Of a stretch of 64,000 nucleotides of DNA, positions 17,114 to 25,885 are shown one piece after another; within the stretch, counting starts at the first letter, position 1; each line of letters begins with the position of its first letter. Origin of the DNA: Chitinophagales bacterium (GTDB lineage Bacteria > Bacteroidota > Bacteroidia > Chitinophagales > JADJOU01); NCBI GenBank assembly GCA_030832185.1, contig JAURJQ010000008.1, positions 1 to 64,000 of the forward strand. Direction: 5' to 3'. Below the pieces are notes generated by a model. The model made no database searches, had not been told where the DNA came from, and was given only the letters and a program-made list of their open reading frames with translations. A program made the position numbers and the translations under genes.

Positions 17114-18166
17114 TTATCTCAAATCCGCATTAATTTCTGCCAAGGCCATATTGCCAGGGCACAATGTTGATTGACTAAGCTGATTAAGAGGAGTCTTACT
17201 CGTCTGAATCAATTCGTGGGTCTCTAAACTTTCTGGGTTGATATAAATCAAGCCTGTTAGGAATTCATTATTTTCTTTCGCATTGAGCATAGCATTCATC
17301 GCCGAACTTCTATTCGTCGGATCCCAATCTTTGGTCAGTTTGTTCAACTGAATCAAACTCCCATCATGCATAGCGATTTGCTTAGTTTCTCCTTCAGAAT
17401 AATCTGTTTTTATTTCTGTCATCTCCGGCACAAAGTCAAATGTAGAAGTTGCTTCTATATGCTCACGGATATAGTCATAGGATTTGGTCGAGCCTACATT
17501 ATTATTAAACGTCACACAAGGGGAAACTACATTGATCAAAGCGAATCCAGGGTGAGCCATAGCTGCTTTAATCAGTGGAACCAACTGGCCTTTGTCGCCC
17601 GAAAAACTCTGCGCTACAAATCCCGCGCCGAGCTCTAAACCTAAACTCACTAAATCTATTCCTTCATATAAATTGATATTACCTGATTTATTCTTAGATC
17701 CACAATCTGCCGTAGCAGAGTCTTGCCCTTTGGTCAGCCCATAGCAACCATTATTCATGACTAGATAGACCATGTTGAGATTTCGGCGTATCACATGAAC
17801 AAACTGACCCATACCAATACTCGCCGTATCACCATCACCTGATACACCGAAGTAAATCAAATCGCGATTAGCCATATTGGCGCCGGTAGCTACGGATGGC
17901 ATACGACCATGTACGGAGTTAAATCCATGCGAATTGCTCAAAAAATAAGCCGGTGTCTTGCTTGAGCAACCAATACCAGACATTTTAGCCACTTTGTGCG
18001 GCTCAATATTCGCTTCAAAACAAGCGCGAATAATAGCGCCGCTGATACTATCATGTCCACAGCCCGCGCAGAGCGTAGAAAGAGAACCCTCGTAGTAGTC
18101 TATCGTATAGCCTAGTTTATTTTTCTGTAAATCTGGATGTCTAAATTTGGGCTTTATATAAGTCAT
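17114..18166 (-). CDS. korB: 2-oxoacid:ferredoxin oxidoreductase beta subunit
   Basis: The thiamine-diphosphate and [4Fe-4S] subunit, 350 residues. Cluster cysteines are CAGCGH (Cys33, Cys36), GIGCSSK (Cys67) and a later PCVTFN cysteine. The ThDP motif is GDGDTASIG with NNGCYGLTKGQ about 25 residues on. GCYGLTKGQ with SATADCGSK resembles 2-oxoglutarate-type KorB, which is the likely substrate, but pyruvate cannot be excluded. It lies 65 bases after korA. The pair would reduce ferredoxin while making succinyl-CoA, providing an alternative to 2-oxoglutarate dehydrogenase. Confidence 0.93.
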   Translation of the reverse strand: MTYIKPKFRHPDLQKNKLGYTIDYYEGSLSTLCAGCGHDSISGAIIRACFEANIEPHKVAKMSGIGCSSKTPAYFLSNSHGFNSVHGRMPSVATGANMANRDLIYFGVSGDGDTASIGMGQFVHVIRRNLNMVYLVMNNGCYGLTKGQDSATADCGSKNKSGNINLYEGIDLVSLGLELGAGFVAQSFSGDKGQLVPLIKAAMAHPGFALINVVSPCVTFNNNVGSTKSYDYIREHIEATSTFDFVPEMTEIKTDYSEGETKQIAMHDGSLIQLNKLTKDWDPTNRSSAMNAMLNAKENNEFLTGLIYINPESLETHELIQTSKTPLNQLSQSTLCPGNMALAEINADLR

Positions 18167-18231
18167 TATAGAAAATGGTTAGTTAGTAGTAGGAAAATTA
18201 CTGATTTTGTATTTTAATATGTATTTATTAT

Positions 18232-20040
18232 CTATGTATTCGAAACTTGTGCCTTAAAACTAGAAGCTATCTGATTAAATATAAAATCCGCCGTAATCGG
18301 CATCCCATCAAAGTTCAAAACGGAATGAAGCTTGGAAGCCTCTGTTCCGAGTTCTATCATCATTAAGCTCTTGAGCTGTGCATCGCGGTTTTGTTCGATG
18401 ACGAAGATTTGTTTGTGGGAGGATACGAATTCTTCAAACGCTTTGTCAAAAGGAAATCCTCTCAAACGCAGCGCATCTACATGAATATTTTTCTCTGCTA
18501 ATTTATCCATAGCTTCTTCTGCGGAATAGGTAGATGTACCGAAGAAAATAACTCCTGTGTCCGATTTCTTTTTGGACGGATACACGATAGACGATGGAAC
18601 CAAAGTCTTAGCCGTATCCCATTTTTTTAGCAAGCGCTCCATGCCTTTTCGATATTCATCTGAGCTCTCCGTATAGGCTGCATATTCTGTGTGGGAACTA
18701 CCTCTTGTGAAGAAAGAACCTTTCTCTGGGTGTGTGCCAGGCAGCGTGCGATAAGGTATCCCATCGCCATCCACATCTAAATATCTTCCCCACTGCTGCG
18801 CTGCATCTAGACCCTCGGCAGTCAGCACTTTTCCTCTATTATATTGTCTCAAATCGTTCCATTCATATGGCTCTGAGATATGATCATTCATACCCAAGTC
18901 TAAATCAGTGAGCATAATGATTGGTGTTTGCAAATGCTCCGCTAAATCGAACGCATCCGCAGTCATATCAAAACACTCTTTAGGATTAGAAGGAAATAAC
19001 AAGACATGCTTGGTATCTCCATGTGAGGCATAAGCTGCCTCCAATACATCAGATTGCTGCGTTCGCGTAGGCATTCCCGTACTAGGACCTGTGCGTTGCA
19101 CATCTATTAATACTGCAGGTATCTCTGCGAAATAAGCCAAGCCTAAAAATTCATTCATTAGAGATAAACCTGGGCCACTGGTAGAGGTAAAAGCTCTCGC
19201 ACCATTCCACATAGCACCTAAGACCATACCCATAGCCGCTAGCTCGTCCTCTGCCTGCACTATAGCATAATTTTTTCTGCCCGTTTCCTTATCGATTCTA
19301 AATTGTTTACAATAATCTGCATAACCATCTATGACCGAAGTAGAGGGGGTTATGGGATACCAGGCCGCAAATGTAGCTCCACCATAGACAGCACCAAGGG
19401 CACAAGCAGCATTTCCTTCTGCTAATATTTTACTCTTCAATAAATCTCTTCGTTCTACTTTTATATTGAGCGTATTTGGATAATGCTCTTTGATGTAATT
19501 CATACCTAACTGCAGGGCTGTGACGTTGAGTGGAATTAGTTTTTCCTTACCTTTGAACTGCTCTGCAAATAAATCTTCAAAGACATTAAATTCTATTTTT
19601 AGTAATTCGCAAAGCGCTCCTACGTAAATAATATTTTTAAATAACTGTCTCTGTCGCGCGTCAGAATAGTTTGAATTACTGATTTCCATCAATGGAATCT
19701 CAATATAGTTAATATCATCTCTTAGAAATTCTTTGGCTAGTTTTTTCGTGCTATCATAGAGGAAATAGCCTCCGGATTTCACACTAGCTACATCCTGTGC
19801 GAAACTCTGCGGATTGACAGCTACCATAAGGTCTATGCCCTCTCTTCTGCCTAGATATCCCTTCTCACTCACACGCACTTCATACCATGTAGGTAGTCCC
19901 TGAATATTAGATGGGAAAATGTTTTTTGGAGTGACGGGCACTCCCATTCTAAAAATAGCCTTAGTAAAAAGGTAGTTCGCCGAAGCTGAACCGGTTCCAT
20001 TTACATTGGCGAAGCGCACTACGAAATCGTTAATATTCAT
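18232..20040 (-). CDS. korA: 2-oxoacid:ferredoxin oxidoreductase alpha subunit (gamma-alpha fusion)
   Basis: A 602-residue subunit. The N-terminal gamma domain (1-190) is divergent: it opens RFANVNGTGSASANYLF where the orphan paralogue has the usual AGDSGDGIQ. The alpha domain (about 205-420) has AAWYPITPSTS, QAEDELAAMG, STSGPGLSLMNEF and VQRTGPSTGMPTRTQQSD. Domain II closes the protein. It is encoded directly before korB and after the GltD-like flavoprotein (113-base gap), all on the minus strand. The gamma and alpha domains bind CoA and the pyrimidine ring of ThDP. Together with KorB it forms a complete enzyme. Confidence 0.93.
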   Translation of the reverse strand: MNINDFVVRFANVNGTGSASANYLFTKAIFRMGVPVTPKNIFPSNIQGLPTWYEVRVSEKGYLGRREGIDLMVAVNPQSFAQDVASVKSGGYFLYDSTKKLAKEFLRDDINYIEIPLMEISNSNYSDARQRQLFKNIIYVGALCELLKIEFNVFEDLFAEQFKGKEKLIPLNVTALQLGMNYIKEHYPNTLNIKVERRDLLKSKILAEGNAACALGAVYGGATFAAWYPITPSTSVIDGYADYCKQFRIDKETGRKNYAIVQAEDELAAMGMVLGAMWNGARAFTSTSGPGLSLMNEFLGLAYFAEIPAVLIDVQRTGPSTGMPTRTQQSDVLEAAYASHGDTKHVLLFPSNPKECFDMTADAFDLAEHLQTPIIMLTDLDLGMNDHISEPYEWNDLRQYNRGKVLTAEGLDAAQQWGRYLDVDGDGIPYRTLPGTHPEKGSFFTRGSSHTEYAAYTESSDEYRKGMERLLKKWDTAKTLVPSSIVYPSKKKSDTGVIFFGTSTYSAEEAMDKLAEKNIHVDALRLRGFPFDKAFEEFVSSHKQIFVIEQNRDAQLKSLMMIELGTEASKLHSVLNFDGMPITADFIFNQIASSFKAQVSNT

Positions 20041-20153
20041 TGCTAAAATTTTTTAACCGCATAGTATATTTTAAGTCTGCAGGTCTCTTGATTATATGTT
20101 TTTTCTTTGTTAATCTTTGTGTGTTATTTATTAAACCATTAAGGATTCATCTT

Positions 20154-21947
20154 TTAAGCGGTACAGCCAGTATGCGTCTTCGTGACATTATACAGAAACT
20201 TCTGCATATCCCACGCCGATGTGGGACAGCGTTCAGCACAGAGACCACAGTGCAGGCATACATTTTCATCCTTGACCATCACCCGCTTAGTTTTAAGTTC
20301 AGCGGATACATATAAATCTTGGGTGAGTTCATTAGCAGGCACAGTCAGTTTTTGTCTTAACACTTCTTCTGATTCTTCATTCTCCGTAAAGGTAATACAC
20401 ATGGTAGGACATATATCTACACAGGCATCGCACTCTATGCATTTGTCTTCGGTGAATACCGTCTGCACATCGCAGTTGAGGCATCGCTGTGCTTCTTTAA
20501 ACCCTGTCAATTTATCGAATCCAAGCTCTACTTCTAGTTTTCTATCTGAAAGCGCTTTTTTCTTATCTGCTATAGGCACGATAAATCTATCGTCTATAGT
20601 GACTGGACTATCATAGGCCCACTCATGTATTCCCATTTTCATACTGTGCAGATTGACCATAGGATCTAGTCGGTCCATCAGATTCTTCCCTTGGCAAGCC
20701 AGGTCTATAGATACTGCGCCCTGATGTCCATGCGCTACTGCTGTGATGACATTCTTAGGTCCAAAGGCGGCATCACCCCCGAAAAATACCTTAGGATGCG
20801 TCGATGCAAACGTCGTTTCATCTACCTTAGGCATACCCCATTCATCAAATTCTAAACCCAAATCTCGCTCTATCCATGGAAAAGAATTTTCCTGACCTAT
20901 AGCGATTAACACATCATCTGCCTCTATAAATACAGGTGGCTCACCTGTGGAAACTAATTTTCTTTTTCCTTTATCATCATACGTAGCATGCACCTTATCA
21001 AACATCATTCCAGCTAGTTTACCATCTTTGATTACGAATTCTATTGGCACATGATTATCTAGAATAGGAATGTCTTCATGGATGGCATCTTCTTTCTCCC
21101 ATGGAGAGGCTTTCATTTCAGAAAAAGGACTTCTTACACATACCTTCACCTCATCTCCTCCTAATCTGCGCGCTGTGCGACAACAGTCCATAGCAGTGTT
21201 TCCTCCCCCTAGTACAATGACTTTCTTACCTATTTTATCTATATGCTCAAAGGCCACGGATGAGAGCCAGTTAATACCTAAATGTATATTTGCTTTTCCT
21301 TCTTCTCTACCGGGTACGTTAAGGTCTCTTCCTTTCGGAGCGCCAGATCCTATGAATACTGCGTCGTAGCCCTTATCTAATACCTCCTTGAGGGAAGATA
21401 CATAATGATTAAACTGTGCATGAATCCCTAAATCTAATATATAATTGACCTCATCATTGAGTACCTCTTCCGGAAGCCTGAATGAAGGAATTTGCGAACG
21501 CATGAATCCGCCGCCTAGTTTCTGCTCGTCGTAAAGATGAATTTCATAGCCAATAGGTGCTAAGTCTCTAGCTACTGTGAGCGATGCTGGCCCTGCACCA
21601 ATTAATGCCACTTTTTTACCATTCGGCTTGAAAGGTCCTTTTGGCATTAGAGACTTTACATCATCTTTATTTTTATTATCTGCAGCTACTCTCTTAAGTC
21701 TGCATATAGCTACGGGCTCTTCATCTACTCGTCCTCTTCTGCAGGCAGGTTCACAGGGTCTATCGCAGGTTCTGCCTAGTATTCCTGGGAATACATTCGA
21801 GTCCCAGTTGACCATATAGGCCTCTGTATAGCGCTCCTGTGCTATTAGGCGAATATACTCTGGTACAGGCGTATGCGCAGGGCATGCATACTGACAGTCT
21901 ACTACTTTGTGAAAGTATTCTGGGTCATTTATATCTGTTGGTTTCAA
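20154..21947 (-). CDS. GltD/NfnB-like FAD-NAD(P)H oxidoreductase with ferredoxin domain
   Basis: A 597-residue flavoprotein related to the small subunit of glutamate synthase. An N-terminal GltD-type [4Fe-4S] region (Cys18, Cys22 and the RTCDRPCEPACRR cysteines near 59-68) is followed by an FAD Rossmann motif (VALIGAGPASLTVARDLAP, near 113), an NAD(P) motif (VIVLGGGNTAMDCC, near 243) and a C-terminal two-cluster ferredoxin domain (CIECDACVDICP and CLHCGLCAERCP). There is no glutamate synthase large subunit here. It is encoded directly upstream of korA, so it probably passes electrons between KorAB and NAD(P)H. The start is a TTG; in-frame sequence back to the upstream stop has no ATG. Confidence 0.88.
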   Translation of the reverse strand: MKPTDINDPEYFHKVVDCQYACPAHTPVPEYIRLIAQERYTEAYMVNWDSNVFPGILGRTCDRPCEPACRRGRVDEEPVAICRLKRVAADNKNKDDVKSLMPKGPFKPNGKKVALIGAGPASLTVARDLAPIGYEIHLYDEQKLGGGFMRSQIPSFRLPEEVLNDEVNYILDLGIHAQFNHYVSSLKEVLDKGYDAVFIGSGAPKGRDLNVPGREEGKANIHLGINWLSSVAFEHIDKIGKKVIVLGGGNTAMDCCRTARRLGGDEVKVCVRSPFSEMKASPWEKEDAIHEDIPILDNHVPIEFVIKDGKLAGMMFDKVHATYDDKGKRKLVSTGEPPVFIEADDVLIAIGQENSFPWIERDLGLEFDEWGMPKVDETTFASTHPKVFFGGDAAFGPKNVITAVAHGHQGAVSIDLACQGKNLMDRLDPMVNLHSMKMGIHEWAYDSPVTIDDRFIVPIADKKKALSDRKLEVELGFDKLTGFKEAQRCLNCDVQTVFTEDKCIECDACVDICPTMCITFTENEESEEVLRQKLTVPANELTQDLYVSAELKTKRVMVKDENVCLHCGLCAERCPTSAWDMQKFLYNVTKTHTGCTA

Positions 21948-22017
21948 ATCTAGAAGTTTTATAACCTCACGAAAATAAATGATTATTCGAAAAAAGGTGA
22001 ATAAATTTATAATTCCT

Positions 22018-22025
22018 TATTTTTG
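22018..22025 (+). promoter_or_regulatory. -7 element for the small membrane protein
   Basis: TATTTTTG matches TAnnTTTG and ends 21 bases before the ATG at 22047. Confidence 0.45.
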
Positions 22026-22046
22026 AGATATCAAATAACTTAATTT

Positions 22047-22457
22047 ATGAATCCAATTTTAAAAAACAGCCTCATCTTTATTGGATCTATAATTTTAGGC
22101 GTTCTTGCCAATTCAGCAATCGTGACTATTAGCCCCTTCTTTATGCATCTTCCTGAGGGGGTAGATGTCAAAAATATAAAGAGCATAGCTGATATTATAT
22201 CACTATATGAACCTAAACATTTTATAATGCCCTATCTAGCGCACGCCATTGGCACCTTTTTAGCAGCCTATTTCGTGAGCTTTGCGGTGAATCATCAGTT
22301 TAAATTAGCAATGCTGTGTGGAGTGCTTTTTCTTATAGGGGGAATCTTGGCTGTAAGAATGATCCCCAATTCTCCGATGTGGTTTAATATCTTAGACCTT
22401 GTCACAGCTTATGTTCCTATGGCATGGATTGGTTATAAACTTGGATTTAAGGCTTAG
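22047..22457 (+). CDS. Four-helix membrane protein, unknown
   Basis: A 136-residue hydrophobic protein with four predicted membrane helices (about 6-30, 60-82, 88-107 and 112-132). A short periplasmic or cytosolic loop between the first two carries LPEGVDVKNIKSIADIISLYEP. The sequence resembles small uncharacterised membrane proteins found across Bacteroidetes, but no named family or catalytic motif is seen. It stands alone between two minus-strand genes and has its own -7 element. Confidence 0.75.
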   Translation: MNPILKNSLIFIGSIILGVLANSAIVTISPFFMHLPEGVDVKNIKSIADIISLYEPKHFIMPYLAHAIGTFLAAYFVSFAVNHQFKLAMLCGVLFLIGGILAVRMIPNSPMWFNILDLVTAYVPMAWIGYKLGFKA

Positions 22458-22634
22458 ACTTTGATTATTCTTTAGTTAAATATTTAAAGAAAATCGATGA
22501 GGGCTTTAGGAATAACTAGTCATTTTAAAAATTATAAACACTGATAAGAAAAGCACTAAATAATCAGTAATATAGGTTTAAATACAGCCATCGAAGTAAA
22601 ATCTATATCTGTTTTTAGAATTACCTTTACATGC

Positions 22635-23288
22635 TTAGGAGACTGATGGGGCGGAAGAGAGTGCAAGGAGCACGTCTATGTCTTCTTTCTGCTTACTTGA
22701 ATACAACGGGTGATGAAAAGCATCCAATTTTGTGAGTATATGATAAAGATCATTTTTCTCCTCTAAGGCTAGTTCGCAGGTAATTAGCTGAGCTATTTTC
22801 CTAGTCATTGTCTTTAATGAGAAAAAGGTCTCCTCACCTTTAGGAGTTAAACTTAGGCGAATACTGCGCTTATCTATTTTATCTTTTGACTCCTCTACGA
22901 TTCCGCTCTTAACGAGGCGTCGAATCACTTCAAGTCCAGTGGTTTTATCATGAATATTCATTTCGATTAGTTGAATTTTTGTGAGACTAGTTGCACGCTT
23001 TAAAGCAAATATATAGGTAAAGTCTTCTTGATTCACTTCTTCAAAATCTGCTAAATAGGTCTTCAAATGACTTTTGGAATATCGATACATCACAACTAAT
23101 AATCTACTTATTTCTTCTTCGATTTCATTTACAGATATTAAATCCATATTGGCAGTAGCTTTAGGTTTTGATTTAGCCTCCTCTCGCTCTATCAGCCAAT
23201 GAGCAAATTCTGAAGGACTATTGCTAACATGGTTTTCTTTTTGATATTCTAAAATAGACTCTAAAATTTGAGTATAGGTTTCCTGCAT
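22635..23288 (-). CDS. MarR-family regulator of the carotenoid cluster
   Basis: A 217-residue protein with a MarR-type winged helix at about residues 85-185: recognition region SLTKIQLIEMNIHDKTTGLEVIRRLVKSGIVEESKD and wing DKRSIRLSLTPKG. An N-terminal extension of about 60 residues precedes the fold. I start it at the ATG ending at 23288; the TTG at 23300 would add four residues and lies inside the operator palindrome. The gene is divergent from crtI with a 97-base gap that contains the palindrome 23299-23314. MarR proteins next to crt genes occur in several Flavobacteriia, so a repressor of crt expression and of itself is the likely role. The effector is unknown. Confidence 0.85.
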   Translation of the reverse strand: MQETYTQILESILEYQKENHVSNSPSEFAHWLIEREEAKSKPKATANMDLISVNEIEEEISRLLVVMYRYSKSHLKTYLADFEEVNQEDFTYIFALKRATSLTKIQLIEMNIHDKTTGLEVIRRLVKSGIVEESKDKIDKRSIRLSLTPKGEETFFSLKTMTRKIAQLITCELALEEKNDLYHILTKLDAFHHPLYSSKQKEDIDVLLALSSAPSVS

Positions 23289-23296
23289 AATATAGG

Positions 23297-23336
23297 ACAA
23301 TTTCGTGCGAAATTAAATATTTTTAAACAATTTCGT
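23297..23336. promoter_or_regulatory. Candidate MarR operator, full site plus half site
   Basis: AATTTCGTGCGAAATT (23299-23314) is a perfect inverted repeat with seven-base arms and a TG centre. The ten bases ACAATTTCGT occur at 23297-23306 and again at 23327-23336, exactly 30 bases apart (about three helical turns). The second copy lies where the crtI -33 region should be. Confidence 0.6.
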
Positions 23337-23355
23337 TCCATTATTTTATTTTTCT

Positions 23356-23363
23356 TATTTTTG
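23356..23363 (+). promoter_or_regulatory. -7 element for crtI
   Basis: TATTTTTG matches TAnnTTTG, ending 22 bases before the crtI ATG and 19 bases after the operator half site. Confidence 0.55.
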
Positions 23364-23385
23364 CTATGTCTTAATTTAGGCATGC

Positions 23386-24870
23386 ATGTCTCAAAAAAAA
23401 ATTGTCATTATAGGCTCAGGATTTTCTGGCCTTTCTTCAGCCTGTTATTTAGCCCATCAGGGTTATTCTGTAACTGTACTAGAAAAAAACAGTCAAGTAG
23501 GAGGCCGAGCAAGACTATTTGAAGCGGAAGGATTCAAGTATGATATGGGGCCTAGCTGGTATTGGATGCCGGATGTATTTGAGCGATTTTTTAATGATTT
23601 TGGTAAAAAGGTTGAAGATTTTTATACTCTAGAAAAATTGAGTCCGGGGTTTCAAGTCATTTTTCCTGATCGATCATCCTTTCCCATATCGAATCAGCCC
23701 GAAGAGCTAGAAACATCCTTCGAAAATATAGAGAAAGGTAGTGGCTTGAAATTGAGAGATTTTCTTAAAAATGCGGAATATAAATATCACATTAGTATGA
23801 CTGACTTGGTCTACAAACCATGTCATAGTCTATTGGAATTTATTCGGTGGGATATCATAAAGCAAGTATTTAAAACCAATTTATTTAGCCCTTTAAGCTA
23901 TGAAGTTAGGGGCCTTTTTCGACATGAAAAGCTGAGACAGATTGTAGAATTTCCGGTCATTTTCTTAGGAGCTATGGCAGATAAAATACCTGCGTTATAT
24001 AGCATCATGAATTACGCAGCAATGAAGCAGGGCACCTTCTACCCAATGGGAGGCATGGCAAAGATAGTGGAGGGAATGACTCAACTTGCCACAAGTCTTG
24101 GAGTAGAAATCATCACAGATGCCAATGCAGAACAAATAATAGTAGAGAAAGGTCTAGCAATTGGAGTCAAAATAAACGGCGGACAAATAGATTGCGATAT
24201 TGTTTTATCCTCGGCAGATTATCACCATACGGAAGCCAAACTTTTAGAGAAAAAGTACAGAAATTATACTGAAAAATACTGGGCGTCCAGAGTTTTTGCT
24301 CCTTCATCTATTCTTTTCTATCTAGGTTTTAATAAGAAAATAGATAAACTCATACATCACAATCTATTTTTCGATACAGATTATGAGGCACACGGAGCTG
24401 ACATATACCAAAATCCTCAATGGACCAAAGAACCTCTTTTTTATGTCTGCTGTCCTTCTAAAACAGATGAGACTGTCGCGCCAGAAGGCTGCGAAAATGT
24501 ATTTATTCTTATTCCACATGCTATACAGTTAGAAAAATCTGAAGAGCAGCTAGACTCATACTACGAGAATGTTATGAATAGAATAGAATTATACTGTGGT
24601 GAAGATTTGCGGTCTAGCCTGATTTATAAAAAAGAATATACCGCTAAGAATTTTATAGAAGACTATAATTCCTACAAAGGCAATGCCTATGGCTTAGCCA
24701 ATACATTGTTACAAACAGCATTTTTAAAACCAAAAATAAAGAATAAAAAAGTACCCAATCTATTCTATACTGGTCAGTTAACAGTTCCTGGCCCAGGTGT
24801 GCCACCTGCTATTATTTCTGGAAAAATAGTAGCCAAAGAAATACGCTCTTATTTTCAATCTAAATATTGA
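23386..24870 (+). CDS. crtI: Phytoene desaturase
   Basis: An FAD-dependent desaturase of 494 residues that introduces double bonds into phytoene toward lycopene, at the membrane surface. The FAD Rossmann motif IIGSGFSGLSSACYLAHQG (8-26) is followed by LEKNSQVGGRA and the DMGPSWYWMP segment typical of CrtI. The C-terminal FAD motif LFYTGQLTVPGPGVPPAIISG (about 463-483) is intact. It heads the crt run, with crtB starting 3 bases after its stop. Bacteroidetes CrtI usually performs four desaturations, but step number cannot be read from the sequence. Confidence 0.95.
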   Translation: MSQKKIVIIGSGFSGLSSACYLAHQGYSVTVLEKNSQVGGRARLFEAEGFKYDMGPSWYWMPDVFERFFNDFGKKVEDFYTLEKLSPGFQVIFPDRSSFPISNQPEELETSFENIEKGSGLKLRDFLKNAEYKYHISMTDLVYKPCHSLLEFIRWDIIKQVFKTNLFSPLSYEVRGLFRHEKLRQIVEFPVIFLGAMADKIPALYSIMNYAAMKQGTFYPMGGMAKIVEGMTQLATSLGVEIITDANAEQIIVEKGLAIGVKINGGQIDCDIVLSSADYHHTEAKLLEKKYRNYTEKYWASRVFAPSSILFYLGFNKKIDKLIHHNLFFDTDYEAHGADIYQNPQWTKEPLFYVCCPSKTDETVAPEGCENVFILIPHAIQLEKSEEQLDSYYENVMNRIELYCGEDLRSSLIYKKEYTAKNFIEDYNSYKGNAYGLANTLLQTAFLKPKIKNKKVPNLFYTGQLTVPGPGVPPAIISGKIVAKEIRSYFQSKY

Positions 24871-24873
24871 TTT

Positions 24874-25815
24874 ATGGGGTTAGCCATAAAGAATCAGCCC
24901 ATTACTATTTCTCCTTCGTTTGAAGAAAAATCATCAGTTACCACTATGTCCTTAACAGCCGCAGAACTATCAAGTCAAAAATCTCTATATGATGCTATAT
25001 CCCTGAAGGCCTCTAAAGATATTACGAAAAAATACAGTACCAGTTTTTCTATCGGCATACTATGTCTAGATCGCAGTATTCGAGACGCTATCTATCAGAT
25101 TTACGGATTCGTGCGCGTAGCGGATGAAATCGTAGATAGTTTTCATGGTTATGAAAAAGAGGTTTTGCTCGATGAGTTTGAAGTAGAAACTTTTAAAAGT
25201 ATAGAGCGAGCAATATCTACCAATCCGGTATTAAATAGTTTCCAATTAGCCGTCAATAGATATAATATAAACTTAGATCTCATAAAAAGTTTTTTATATA
25301 GCATGCGAATGGATCTGAATGCTAAAAACCATGATAAAACTTCATATGACACCTATATATATGGATCTGCTGAAGTAGTAGGGTTGATGTGTCTCTATGT
25401 TTTTGTAGATGGCAGGATGGAAGACTACACTCGCCTGAAACCTAAGGCTATGAAACTTGGATCTGCATTTCAAAAAATTAATTTTTTACGAGATATAAAA
25501 GAAGATTCTCTTGCCCTAGATAGGGTTTATTTTCCGCACTTAGATCTTACTCGTTTTGATAATGATACTAAAAATCAACTGCTAGAAGAAATAGAATTAG
25601 AATTTGAAGAAGCTCTCAATGGCATTAGAGAGCTGCCTGCCACCTCCCAATTTGGCGTCTATGTAGCTTATCTATATTACAAAGAACTTTGCAAAACTAT
25701 ACGCCAACTGCCTGCCAAAGAACTTTTGATAAAAAGAGCGCGCGTCAGTACATTTAAAAAAACTTGTTTACTTTTGAAGGCTTATTTAATGAGAAAATTC
25801 AATTTCAATATTTAA
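24874..25815 (+). CDS. crtB: Phytoene synthase
   Basis: Condenses two geranylgeranyl diphosphates to phytoene. 313 residues of the squalene/phytoene synthase fold. The first Asp-rich motif is VADEIVDSF (about 77-85) and the second is FLRDIKEDS (about 206-214), followed by DRVYFP. Residues 1-25 precede the usual N-terminus; an in-frame ATG at residue 25 (MSLTAAELS) is a possible alternative start. Coupled to crtI by a 3-base gap. Confidence 0.94.
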   Translation: MGLAIKNQPITISPSFEEKSSVTTMSLTAAELSSQKSLYDAISLKASKDITKKYSTSFSIGILCLDRSIRDAIYQIYGFVRVADEIVDSFHGYEKEVLLDEFEVETFKSIERAISTNPVLNSFQLAVNRYNINLDLIKSFLYSMRMDLNAKNHDKTSYDTYIYGSAEVVGLMCLYVFVDGRMEDYTRLKPKAMKLGSAFQKINFLRDIKEDSLALDRVYFPHLDLTRFDNDTKNQLLEEIELEFEEALNGIRELPATSQFGVYVAYLYYKELCKTIRQLPAKELLIKRARVSTFKKTCLLLKAYLMRKFNFNI

Positions 25816-25885
25816 TCTCTTGTATTTCTGTATTTTGGAAGTTTCAAAGCTCGGCGAAGGAAAGAATAACTAAAAAGAACTCTAT

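Noticed and set aside
20154-21947. Glutamate synthase small subunit
   Set aside because: No large subunit gene is nearby, and the C-terminal two-cluster ferredoxin domain and korAB neighbours fit an electron-transfer partner better.
21945-21952. -7 element TAGATTTG for the GltD-like gene
   Set aside because: It coincides with the TTG start; a transcript from it would lack any start codon for the conserved N-terminus, and no -33 TTG is present.
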